From NCBI RefSeq assembly GCF_021155765.1, contig NC_060110.1, positions 14,096,001 through 14,160,000 of the forward strand: 64,000 bases of DNA, in the 5' to 3' direction. Positions 47,990-59,789 of this stretch are shown here, in pieces (the stretch's first letter is position 1; the number at the start of each line of letters is the position of its first letter). The notes beneath the pieces were generated by a model. It had not been told where the DNA came from, searched no databases, and saw only the letters and a program-made list of their open reading frames with translations. Made by a program: the position numbers and the translations under genes. The DNA is from Diprion similis. Taxonomy: Eukaryota; Arthropoda; Insecta; Hymenoptera; Diprionidae.

Positions 47990-48870
47990 TTCTCCGAAAA
48001 CTTGGTCGTTTCTAAAATGAATCGACAAAACTGGGATTTTAGGAAAACAAAATTTCTCCGGTCTTTTCACTTGAGCTTCTGCCGAGGCGATGATTCACCT
48101 TTCTTGCTCAATTTCCTAACTTAATTCTTATCGTCGTATAACATGTAAACAGTGTCAACTTCATTACCCTCGTCTACGAGTATTTTCAACGACATTATCT
48201 CAACTTTCGAGCATCGATATACTATCGTCAGAACCAGTGGAATCATCTATAACCAGCTTCGTAAATTAACGAATTCGTAGTCGTACTGTGTCACAATCCG
48301 TTAATTAGTTTCGTAAAATAAGACAAGTGCCAAAACTTGTATAACATCACCTGTAATTTGCAGTGTTTTTTGCTTTTTTCTTTTAACGAAATCTTGTAAA
48401 TTTAATATAAATAATAACTTAGAATCAAGGATCATCTTTAAAGTAGCTAAAACAATTTTGAGGTAAGGCTATTCATAACTTCACATTTCGGAACGAGGTG
48501 AAATGGAAACACTTGAGGAAATATTTTTTCCCAAACCGTGTGTGTGTGTGTGTGTTTTTTTTTTTGTTGTCAATTTTCTGAGATGATGCAAGTCGAGATT
48601 TTGTTGAAAGGAAGAACAAATGATGCGCCTTGAAATTTCCGATAAGCGGAGTATGTTTCGGTTGATTATTTTACATGGTATCAGGCGGCCATCTCGAACC
48701 GTTCGCCGAGCTTTATGTGTTGTTTTACAATCCAGCGGTTCAATTTACTTAAATGTGGTCTGATCGATCAGATATTTGTTTCAAGATTATCATTATCAGT
48801 ATTTTTACGAATGTTGTGCATTTTTGTGTTTTATCTTATAAATCTTTGAAGCTTTATACCATGATGTCAA
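47990..48870. other. Non-coding stretch upstream of kynurenine formamidase
   Basis: It holds the probable promoter and 5' UTR of the minus-strand gene and, at 48538-48565, a (TG)n then poly-T microsatellite. I saw no clear TATA box at a fixed distance from the ATG. Confidence 0.5.
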
Positions 48871-48874
48871 AATT

Positions 48875-48955
48875 CCTCGAGATAGGTCATTTTTTGAATA
48901 ATTGTTTATTATACGACTTTTCGGTCGCGGGCACCCACCAACCATTTTCAGGCCT
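48875..48955 (-). repeat. Penelope-type terminal repeat, minus orientation (hammerhead-like core)
   Basis: It is the inverted counterpart of 50311-50387. On the minus strand it reads CCTGAAAATGGTTGGTGGG ... ACCGAAAAGTCGTATAATAA. The CTGANGA-like and CGAAA elements recall the conserved core of the hammerhead ribozymes carried in Penelope-like pseudo-LTRs, but this copy has lost positions, so self-cleavage is unlikely. Confidence 0.55.
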
Positions 48956-49207
48956 GAATGACAAAATTACAAATTCTAATGTTATTCTTTTATGTCTAAC
49001 ATAACGTTGGAACAAAATCTAAACCTTTATAAATGATGCACATGTGTGAATGTTACGTCATTTATAAATCTGGATTACTCACTAAAATTTGGATGACCTT
49101 GAGGCGTAGATATTCATGCTTGCGCCATTTGGGGGAAAGTGAAGATTATCAAAATTGATGCAGATCATCCAGTTACATCTTTTAATACAGAGAAATCGAT
49201 GTCCAAA

Positions 49208-49603
49208 TCAATATTCTACGGCGAGAAATGACGAATGTGTTATAATGTCATGATAAAAATGGCTTAAATTTGGTATATCTGTTCTATGGTTGTCATTGTT
49301 AATACTTCCCTGCATTATTTCTTTGACATTTACTTTGTACCAATTTAGTTCGGTGGTAATTACACTATGGTGCCCCTCAGCTAGTCTGTACCTAGTTTTA
49401 ACCCTCAGAACCAGAGGGCAGACGAATGTGATTTTATGACCTGATAACAGCGAGCGCGCGGATTTTGATAGATAAGTTTCGGCAGTGAACGAATGCGGAC
49501 GAGCGCAATTTGGAGCGTGTTCTGTAAGCCGTTTTACTCTGAATCGGGTTTTCGTGTATTTGGCCCACTCCTTATTAGGGACATTACATGTATCAGGCTG
49601 CAT
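49208..49603 (-). pseudogene. Penelope-like element GIY-YIG endonuclease fragment (minus)
   Basis: A 131-codon frame from ATG 49603 carries the C-terminal part of a Penelope-type ORF. It includes VKRLTEHAPNCARPHS, SARSLLSGHKITF and TELNWYKVNVKEIMQG. The last matches the plus-strand copy downstream (TEPNWYKGNVKEIM). The usual order in such elements is GIY-YIG, a GHKIxF strand and a tail of this type. No reverse transcriptase domain is present, so it is a 5'-truncated copy, although this piece happens to be open. Confidence 0.6.
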
Positions 49604-49931
49604 AGCAAATTGTTCGACTAGCTTGTCCAGTTAGTCAGGGTGCATCAGCTGGGCGAGAGACACCCCGTCCTGGCGGGGGCGGTCACAGGATTGCCTCCAG
49701 GGTATATCCTTTTGCGACTTGGTGTTCACATCCTGCAAAGTGATGGGAGTCCTGAGACGTCGGGGCCACGTTGCAGGCTTACAAAGGCGGGTGTACCTTC
49801 CACAATACTTTATACGTTGATCCAAATGTTGTTTCTCTTGCTATTTAACACCGTCCCTCATACGATGCACAATTCTTGTTCAAGCCTTTAAAAACTATAA
49901 CACCTACGCTTGATAAAATTAATACAAGTGT

Positions 49932-50202
49932 GTAAGATTGATTGTTTGGATTCCAACAAAATTTACGTGGGGCAATCATCAAAACATGTAGAAAGGCGGA
50001 TTGCAGGTCATAGGTCGAAAATTGAATGTCATAACTCTGAAAGTTGTGCACTTGCATCTCACTGGTTAAGAGTTAGGTCACAAATTTGATTTTGAAAATC
50101 CTTCAGTAATTATCACTGAACCGAATTGGTACAAAGGAAACGTCAAAGAAATAATGCACATAAGCATTAAGAATAACAATGTTTGCAACGTGTCATTCTA
50201 AA
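49932..50202 (+). pseudogene. Penelope-like element GIY-YIG endonuclease fragment (plus, frameshifted)
   Basis: The plus strand encodes KIDCLDSNKIYVGQSSKHVE and RRIAGHRSKIECHNSESCAL, a GIY-YIG nuclease start of the Penelope type. After a frameshift around 50070 it continues as GHKFDFENPSVIITEPNWYK and GNVKEIMHISIKN. A one-base loss just before KIDC removes the upstream frame. It is therefore a dead fragment. It faces away from the minus-strand copy at 49208-49603. Confidence 0.7.
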
Positions 50203-50310
50203 GAAAAAATTAATGGTTCACACATGTTCATCAATATAATGGTTTAGATTTCATTGCAATGTTATGTTAGACACAAACAGTAACATTAGGATTCGTAATA
50301 TTGTTTTTCC

Positions 50311-50387
50311 AGCTTGAAGATGGTTGGCGGGTGCCTGGCCGAAACGTCGTATAACAAACAATTATTCAAAAAATGACCTACCTCGAC
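50311..50387 (+). repeat. Penelope-type terminal repeat, plus orientation (hammerhead-like core)
   Basis: It reads GCTTGAAGATGGTTGGCGGG ... GGCCGAAACGTCGTATAAC and then TTATTCAAAAAATGACCTACC. The CCGAAACGTCG element and the CTTGAAGA preceding it resemble the conserved hammerhead core (CUGANGA ... GAAA) found in Penelope-like pseudo-LTRs. It pairs as an inverted repeat with 48875-48955. Confidence 0.6.
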
Positions 50388-50399
50388 AAATTTTCAAAT

Positions 50400-53300
50400 T
50401 ATTAAACACACCTTGTCACGAACCTATCAACAATGAAGCCTATATCTATGCATGAAGCCATCAGGTGTGGATTGTAAATAATTTTACAGAATTTCAAGAC
50501 CTCAGACTAAACATATAATATCGATATCGAAGTCAGCGAAATGATCTAAATTTACAATTAATATAGGAATCAGTTAATACACTACACTGAACTGTACTGA
50601 TGCGAAAATAATCCACTTTAATGAGGGAAAATGAGGCACCAACTGTTTGTAGGAAACAATTCACGTGAATACTACTGGTACCCGAGGTTGCTGAGAAGCC
50701 ACTGACAGAAGCAGGGACTCGTAGAATAGGTGCGTTGTAACATGATATTAGAGATTGCTTGTATATAGTTCACCACCGATCACTATTACCACCCAAGGAA
50801 TATTGTATCAAGTATCGTAACAAAATCAATATGCGTACATTCGTGGACCTAAAGGCGCATAAACAAACTCAAAAGTATCGTTCAATTCTCGACGGTTATC
50901 ATTAGAACGAAATAGTAATTGTTACTCATCATCAGACTGTAGAGACACGAATTTTGAGTTTGCATATCTTTTTACTTCATCGTCGGCTATCAGAGGTCGA
51001 TTTCTAGCTATCTAGCAGCGTTTATATCTATTCACTTATAAAATAACTGATACTAAAAGCAGTATGGGGGTGATATTAATGCTGCACTTCAATACCTCGA
51101 TCATAACCGGCACTGAAATATTTCACGAAGACGAAAATCAAATCAATGTCTAGCGTTACTTAATGTTGAGGATTATACACTGCGTTGGATCGTGTGTTGT
51201 TCTGGCGAACGAAGTGTCTATCGGAGTTCGAGGGAAGAAGTTTTGCGCAAGCTCACACGAAACCAAACTAGTGCCGTGCTCATACCCATGCTCAGCTGTC
51301 GCGTGGTATAGCAGGTCACCTTACTTTATCTGACTAGACATGCCGAAGACATTGCAATAAGCAAATAGGTTAAAATTTTGCAAACCGTTCAGTTTCGTCG
51401 GCCACCTCTAGACTTCATAGTCTCTAGACTCCTGGTTCCAAGTAGTCCAAACCAAGAGTTATGAGCATCCGAAATAATGTATTCCGAAACGTTGGACGAA
51501 GCCGTATCGATGTCCTGAAAACCATACAGTCCTGGATGGTCAGTTGTGCCAGGTATCATCGCACGTCAATGTGCCACCGTGAGTTAAGGATAGGATGAAG
51601 ACCGTCAAATCAAATGCCCAAAAGAGTCTTACTGTGAGTTTTACCGAAGCGCAGCTCGTAATGTAATACGTCTTTGTATTGTTACCATGATCTTGTTTCA
51701 ACTTTTACGGATACTTGTAGTCGCCTTCTTGAGATCCTGATATTTTGTTTTCTATTCCATCGTCAGTCGTTATTGCGGCAAGGTACTGCTCTCAGCTTGG
51801 GTCATCTTGTAACAAAGATATAAGTAATCAATTACGATTACTATTACCACATTCACCAGGGAATAGTTGTGATGATGGCGTGCATTCAAAGCGATGATCT
51901 AGCTGAAATTTTGAAATCTTCTAAGCATTATTGATAAATTTGGTCTTCACATTGATTCACAACTAATTAATTGATTGAAAAACTTTTTAGCAAGAAAAAC
52001 TTGGAACTTTTAAATTTAGTTGCAGCCCGATAGTTAATGGATGATAAGCTTTAATTTGCATTCAATTCGATTTGGTACAGTAAACTTTATCAAAGTTTTA
52101 ATGACTCTGTCATTTCAGTCATTGATGAAAGATTTAAGATCACAAAAGCTGAAGAGTTTCTATTTTACGGCGTCTTGTACTAAACGTTTCATCGCAGTTA
52201 TAAAATTTATCAAATGCATAGTACATTGGCAGATGGTAACAGTTAAAATTTATATCTTTTTCGTAGAGCATCTTTGAGGTGTACATTAAATTGTGAAATT
52301 CAACTAACCGGTTTCCAGTTGCAGATAAGTACCATCACAGTCTGGAATATTAGATCTTCGGTCCTTTAACATACATAACTCAGTATTACCTTGTGATTCG
52401 AATTATTGCTTCACATTTGTTGTCAGATACTTCCTGTCCATATTCAGTACATATTTCGGTATATAATTCTTCGAAAAAATTCTCTAATCACTTGTAAAGG
52501 ATATTTGCGGATATGTATTAATTATTAGTAGTGATAACACTCAAAGCGGGCAGTTAAAAAATTAAGACACATCGTTGTAAACGCTGTTCAATATAAATAC
52601 GTGAGATCAAAGTTCCAATATAAGTTTTTATGTTTGATGAAGCAAGACCATTTTTATTTACTTATAGGGTTCCTTAATTTTAGGGTTCTTGAGTTACAGA
52701 CGTTGTGCAGGGTGTTGGCAGAGTTCGAAAGGGGAGAGCCTTGGTTACGACGCAGCATCCGAACAGTGTAGATTGTTGTTGATCAAGCCTGTACATAATC
52801 GCATAATTTTTTAAAGTACATAATTAGAGTATCATTCACTGCTGGAAACATATTATAATCTGTACAAGATAGAAACTTACTCATTGTTATAGTCAAAGTG
52901 TCACGAATGATTCAATATACCGTATCATTAGAGGCCTTGAGCTAGAGTGATAAAGTCTCTCTTTCTCCAATGTCGCAACCATTTACGTCTCCAGATGCGG
53001 AAAAAAGGGGATATTACGGACTGGTTTTGTGTTTAACCAGATTTTATGATAGGTTCGAGCACAAATTTGTCGATGCTCTTCAAATGGTTCACATTACATG
53101 GTGGCCGCGTGGTGGTCAGTCATGAAAAAGCCAAGCCTCTAAAATACTTAAATCAACATTCAGCTTAATAAAACTTGATATAAAAAAGTGGTTTTTCTGG
53201 TTGGTTTGGTTTAACATATTGCCACCGCAAGCGCCGTGCAACCGATTTATTTATGAATATTACTTGATTACGGTGAAAAAATATAAAATAATAATGCCTG

Positions 53301-55230
53301 CGGGGCATTATCGGTTTTTGTGTGGCTAATTGTAAATGTCAAGTTTCTGGTTCTTATTCACACAACCTGTTGACCTCAACATTTCATCACGGTGAATATG
53401 AGACGAAAAAATTAGCGTAAGGAACTGTTCGTTTTCGATGCAAAGCCACGGCGTGAACAACAGCGGAACGCGAGGAAAGACAATAGCGATGCTTTGTCTG
53501 CGGAATGCAAGATTCTCACCGCTGTGCATACCAGACGGAGAAGCGTTGAACCACATGATCTTCACAATGCACTCTCACGCCTAGTTGGTTTTTTACCTCA
53601 AGGATAGAGAAGTAGCACAATTCAAGAAATGCCGCGAGCAGAGCTATAATAGCGTGGTTTCCGTATTTCTTAATCAGCGGCGCGGAGCAATTATGCAACA
53701 AGCTTCAAATATTACATTTAGACAGCTTGAACACTCCACAAGGTATTATCTGGTAGCACAAAGTACGACCATTCCAAGATGATCGTGTTGAATTATAACT
53801 GTCGTTCATCGCCGATATTAACCAGGATATTAGAAAACAATAAAACAAAACACTCATGTGACTACTTTTTTTAGTGACGCATTCCTCAGCCACATGTTCA
53901 AGTTTCGAGGCAAATATATCGTGGGAGAAAAAACATTTTTCAATTTCAATACAACCCTTGTACTGATTAATTTTCGGGCGTGACTGAACCAGTGCCTGTT
54001 ACGGCACTGATTCGTGTACCGAGTTATTATTCGAACAGACACCTGAAAGGTCCAGACGGAGGTGTTCAAGTTACGCGGATCATTCGTGACGCTTAAAAAT
54101 TTTCAGATGTAGCGGTGAGACAATTTTACATATGATACTTGTGTTAAAATGAAATGTGAAACCTAGTCTAATCCACTGTTTCGAAGCTGTGATCTATACC
54201 GCTGCCAAAATATCTAAATACAGAAAAACCCGTGTCAACTAATTTTCACATAGCTATATATGGGCGATGCCCTCAGTATTCCATAAATTGTCTCATACTG
54301 AGTTCAACTCCTCGCCGAAATGTCCTGTCAGCGCCCTTTAACACTGTTATTCACCAACTACGTACGATTGCTGAACTTGAATCTGTAACTTCACAATCCA
54401 AATTAATAAACACACAATGGTTGACATGCTAATCGTGTTTTGCCTGCACTCCCAACTCTGTAGTTTAATTTTATGCAACATTTCCGGACATGTTTGGCTC
54501 GTCATCTCAATTAAGAAAGGGAAGTTTAGATTTCACCCGACAATGAGAATAAATTGTGTTTTCGTTACGAAAATTTCGTTAGGGAATGACATTTTGAGTT
54601 CGATTACTCCAATGAGCTAGATTAATTAATCGATCAGATAAAAGCCGGTAACTTGTTGTTTCTTCCTCGATTTCTCCACATCACATTCTGAAGTTATGCA
54701 TTTATTGCAGTTTCCAAGAAGTCGTCGAACGTAACTTTGTGGTTTTGTGTAACGTAATATTCCGTCGAACGGGAACCGTGTTACCATATGCGTTGTAAGA
54801 AATCACAACGTTATATCAGTAAAACTGCAAATCAACGCTAACTTAGAAGCTGCAAGCGCATAATTAATCTTGTATAAGCTGTACTTGGTGCGAGAGTTTA
54901 TTATACTAAGCCTTGATGCTTGCGTAAATATGATACAAGTCACGTAGGCACTTTCATCATTACTGTAAACCGTGTGATCAGTCTGGATGTAACACGTACC
55001 GATCGTTTGTCCTTATACGGAAGTTCGGATGTGGAAATCGGGAAGTTTATGAAGTTTTTGAAACACGTATTATATTGTAACGAAGTTGCGTTCACGCCCT
55101 AATTATACAACAATTAATACAACACGTTAGGAATGTTACAATCTTCTCCTAGTCTGTTACAAACTGCCTAATGAACAGAGCAATCTCCTCTTCCGGACAT
55201 CGAAGAAAACTCAAATTAGGTTCAATTCGC
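50400..55230. other. Non-coding stretch
   Basis: No gene supported in nearly 5 kb. Open frames are short and scattered on both strands, none splice-bounded or recognisable. Confidence 0.5.
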
Positions 55231-55599
55231 TGGCATCGTTATAGTCTTCGGAGTCACCGGTCCCAGCAGTTATACCTACACAGAGAAAAAAGGACCTCGC
55301 GGCAACATTTTTCACCTCCACCCACGCCGCGGTAACCGGCGGTAAGGAACCAAACCCGAGAGTCCGGAGGACCGTGAAATTCAGCAGTAAAAGCCAATGA
55401 GAAGCCGGCCGGTTAGGGGCCCCTCGACAACCCGCCTTACATTATACTCCCTTCTTGACTCCTTTCTGTCAGTGTACAGTGTACACATACCTGGGCATAT
55501 GCCTGGGGTATTCAACGCTGGATTCCAAGGAGGCCTGCAAAGGAGGTAGGTGTTTGCTGGCAGCGTTTCTACGCGGGATATGTATGTATAGAAAGGCGC

Positions 55600-56330
55600 T
55601 GCCGTACTACGGTCACCGAAATGTATGTCATAGGGCAACCGCCGCTATCTGCATTCCCCCTTCCTCGAGCCTCCTCTTCTTCGGCCATAGATGGCAGGGC
55701 TCTGTGAATCCGGCTCCCCCAGGAGACAGACGCCCGGATGGTGCCACCCTCGCCGCTCCCATCCACTGCCGTTCACCATGATGCCCACGGTGCAGCCGAG
55801 GAGTCAAGGCGAGCGGCGAAGACTCGCGCAGCGTCGGCAAATCCAGCCCTGGAATACCTGGAGGCCTGCAGCAGAACCGCTGCGAGCCTTGAACCAGAAA
55901 AACCGGGCCCAACCCCCCCACCCCGCCCTTCCCGCCACCGACCCGGATTCCCACCGCCGCCAAGCCGGACAAGACCGCCATGAGAACCACCGCTTACTGA
56001 CTGCGCTAACGACAACCGTAGGATGTAGAATGTGTGGATGGGATGTGGATGGGATGTGGATGTGCAGCAGCTCGTCGGCAGAGGTATCGTGTGCGCGGGT
56101 AGAGACGCACTTGATCGTATGCCGACTGCATACTTTTGTCGGTGAAAATGTGTGCAGACGACACACGGATGTACGCATGGTGCACAGGCTGATGTAGGTA
56201 TATAATGCATTCGGGATGCATGCAGGACGACGTGGTTTGGCTGGCCTCCGGCAGGGCTGGAGTATACTTACCGAGAAGTATTATACAGCCTACAGGTGAG
56301 ACGATATTCCGCACTCCGTCGTTGCCGCAG
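55600..56330. promoter_or_regulatory. GC- and CpG-rich island
   Basis: High GC over about 700 bp with C-runs at 55911-55924 and a (GGATGT)n tract near 56038-56064. Long overlapping open frames on both strands follow from the composition. One plus frame (55738-55983, with AEESRRAAKTRAASANPALE) looks a little protein-like but ends without splice signals. It is a candidate promoter by composition only. Confidence 0.3.
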
Positions 56331-56339
56331 GTGACGCCT

Positions 56340-59060
56340 GGTTCAGACGTGTTTATATGTGTATATAATATATATATATAGATATACAGAGATTTCGGTT
56401 TCAGCTTGCCTGTTAATTACTGTGCCCTGCGTTTTCACACGCAGGGGACGAATTTTCGCACAAATCAGATAGTCGGGGGAGAGCCAATGTCGAGACGTAT
56501 AGAGAAAGGTCTTTGTGCCGATGATTTTGCTGTAAGAAAACTAGTTACGATCACGTATTGACCGCAAAGATTCCAGACAAGCGATTAATGGCTGCGGTTA
56601 AAAGTCGTGCTTCGGGAGGGGCTTCGAGTAGGAGGCGGAGGAGAAGCTCTGCCAACTTTCCATCGTTAGGTGCTACTCCTTGACGGTGTTCGGAACGTCG
56701 AAAATATACTATAGTATAATGATGGTTCCCTTTTTGATCTGTACATCATCCTCAGAATAGTATTGTTGGATATTTGAAAATTTTCTCACGGTATAAAACG
56801 TTATTGCTCGACGTTCGTGCATACCACTAATTCCTCGATCCACTGAATAATTCAACTAGTTATGTTTCACACTTGATTATAATTATCGTAAGATACAGAG
56901 AAAAAATATTTATTTTTTTTCATAATAACAGGGTCAACAGTATCTATTTTGTAGTTATTTTAAACAACTGCTCCAATGAGGAAAAATTGACCGTAATTTC
57001 TGTAACGATATATCCAAAGCAAATGTCGACGTTGCGTAATCATTTGAACTATAATACTACTCTATACTTAAGCGTAGTTATGCAGTTAAATAAACGAAGA
57101 AATAACAATCCGTAAACTGTATACGGTTTTTATACCAGAGTACGTTAAACAGCTTAAGACAAAGGCATATGGAGACGAGAATTTTAGTTACGCTATAGGT
57201 ATAAAAATGTCAGTTTTTTTATAGGTATAAATACAATGGATATTCTGACGTAAGGATGAGCTAGAGTTAGCACGGACTATAGCTGATATAGAAGCCCAGA
57301 AGCGACCTCCCCATCTTTACTAATCATTTGACCCATCTTTTAGACACCATTCCGGGCTATCCTGCGTGTAGACTTATACATCCTGCATCTCCTCGTGCAT
57401 TCCACACTCTACGCTCAGATTCGAGTTGTGTTCAATCGAAATACGTATTCGTACATCGATTACGATATATCAGTTGAGTAGTTTCTGAAGCTACGACACG
57501 TGTCAAAGTATCACCCACTACGAGCTCATTTTAATTCGTCCCAAAACTGGTCCAGAATGCTGAGACAACCCGCCTACACCTAAGTTTCCTGATAAACAAT
57601 TGTCAACTAATTGAGTATAATATCACCCGATAGCTTCACATGTAGTAGTATCACAACACTGCGGTCAACTTAACCGTTGAATTGTCACTTCCGACTCGTG
57701 TCGGTTTAGAAACTTCTATGCGGGCTCTGCGTGCATTCATCTTCTAAATCCGAGAAATTTTCAAAGGACCTCGAGACTTGAATGATGTCATTAGCTGCTA
57801 AAAGCTTTTTTAATTCATGTACAGTGATTTTTAAAAAATATTGCGCTGCTTGGTATACAGACCAGCTTCAATGTTAATCTCAATATGTACTTATTATAAC
57901 TATAGACACAACCGCACTGGGTAAACGTAACAATATGCTCATATATAGTAACAGACAGGATTTTCTCGGTTGGAGATTGGATAACGGAGCGGGACGATTC
58001 TGCAGTCACCACGTATACGTGACTAGTTAACTGAAGACCAGAGCAGATTAACTTTATTTAACCTATTATTATTTTTAGCCTCAATTAACATTCGTGCTTC
58101 GCTTCTTGGAGAGCATTACATATATACGTCAGACGATACGTTTTTTTCAATTGAAAAACAGAGTGACTTGTTGTACTGTTCTCAGCAATGAAGTCCATTA
58201 CTCGCGCGACACAAAAGTTAAGTAAAGTTGAGGAACGAGAATTGGAGAGTCTCAATGCAGGGAATGGTCTCTCTCTTCTTGCAGAACTACACGCTTGAAA
58301 AGATCAGTTACCACGCAAAGTCTGAAAAGATCCCGCTGTCTCAGAAACGAATATTGTCATTTTTCAGTTTAGTCAAGACTGTCAAATTTATGTCTCATCG
58401 CTAAGAAGTAAAGCAACTAAATCCACACGAAGGGAAGTTGATGTATTGAACTTTCGGAATCTTACAAAAGCTTATGGTGCAGTGTACACCTAAATGTGTT
58501 AAGACTGCAACGGTGCTTCTTTGGAACCGGAGAAACTCGATTACAAATATTACGTAACAATTTCACTGAAGAATCTGAGTTCTTGAGTAAAACTGATCAA
58601 GTTACGAATATGGAGCTAGTTAGGTTCTAAACTACGCGTTTATTGACCAACGTAGTTCCGATTGAAAAGTTTTAAAATCACTTTATTCAAGGTTGGATTT
58701 ATGCACTAAATCTATTGGGTCGATTGAAACTATGACGAACATATAAAATTAGAGGAGGAACAATAGAGGTGAATAAAATTGTTGCTTAACAAGATTCGTA
58801 TTACTGTCACTATGTTCAACAGACTATAGTTTTACATTTTATCACGCTCATGTTAGAATACTCTACGCATGAGACAGGCAATGGATCTCCAAGGAGCCTC
58901 ACAAATGCGTGTGCTCAGGTATTTAATATGTCTGCATGTAGATATGTACGCGAGCCCATAGTGAAAGTAGATGCACCCTCGCCTTCGACGATATTCACAA
59001 AGTTATAGTCCATTCGCACGTAGCCGTTCAACTTACGCTATATTATAGGCGGAGAGTTTT
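56340..59060. other. Non-coding stretch
   Basis: AT-rich DNA with a short TA microsatellite near 56365-56380. No supported gene. Confidence 0.5.
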
Positions 59061-59066
59061 TCTTAA

Positions 59067-59781
59067 CCCTTAGCGGCACACATTTTTCCTTACTTATTAT
59101 CGACTTGAAATTTGGTACTCGAGGGTTTTTGGGGTCGCTGATTACGAATCTGCACTCAAAATTTGAAAATTCAAGATAGCGGATTCAATATGGCGGACCA
59201 AACGTGCAAAAACTCGTTTGACGAGAGCGAAAGTTGGTACTCGGAGGTTTTCAGGGTCGCTGATTACGAATCCGCACTCAAAAGTTAGAAATTCAAGATG
59301 GCGGATCCAATATGGCGGACCAAAACGCAAAAAGTCGTTTGACCTTCGCAAATCATAAAACCCAAGATCCTTTCCATACTTTTAAATCAATTGCAATCGT
59401 TTTGCGGTCATAAAATCCGTCATTTGAAGTGTACAGCCGCCATATTGTGTCCGCCATTTTGAATTTTGCAAATCTGAAAACGGATTCGTAATCAGCGACC
59501 CTAAAAACCCCCGCCTATCAAAAATCGTAAGGATACTCTTAAAACTATCTTCAATAATACATTATTTCTAAAAAAAAGTGCTATTTTTCAGAGTTTGTTA
59601 ATTTATACAAACAAATTAACGAAATATAAAAACAATTTGAACATAAACTTTGATCCTCTAACATATCAAGATCATAAAATTACAACAAAAAAACCGGTTA
59701 AATCGAATAGAACTACTATAAAATCGTAAAAACGTGTTTTAAAACAGGTGGCATTCAGGAATGCCACTGTGCCGCTAAGGA
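59067..59781. mobile_element. piggyBac-type MITE with TTAA target duplication
   Basis: The left end is TTAA|CCCTTAGCGGCACA and the right end, reverse-complemented, is TTAA|TCCTTAGCGGCACA. The 14-bp inverted repeats differ by one base and sit exactly beside TTAA at 59063-59066 and 59782-59785, the piggyBac-superfamily signature. The 715-bp interior has no transposase. It contains two direct copies of a unit of about 121 bp (from about 59113 and 59234, sharing GGGTCGCTGATTACGAAT and CAATATGGCGGACCAAA) and a partial inverted copy (59436-59516: CCGCCATATTGTGTCCGCC ... ATTCGTAATCAGCGACCC). Confidence 0.8.
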
Positions 59782-59789
59782 TTAAACGG

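Noticed and set aside
55628..56210. Overlapping frames of 100-168 codons on both strands
   Set aside because: GC-rich composition keeps all frames open; no splice sites, domains or homologous motifs were seen.
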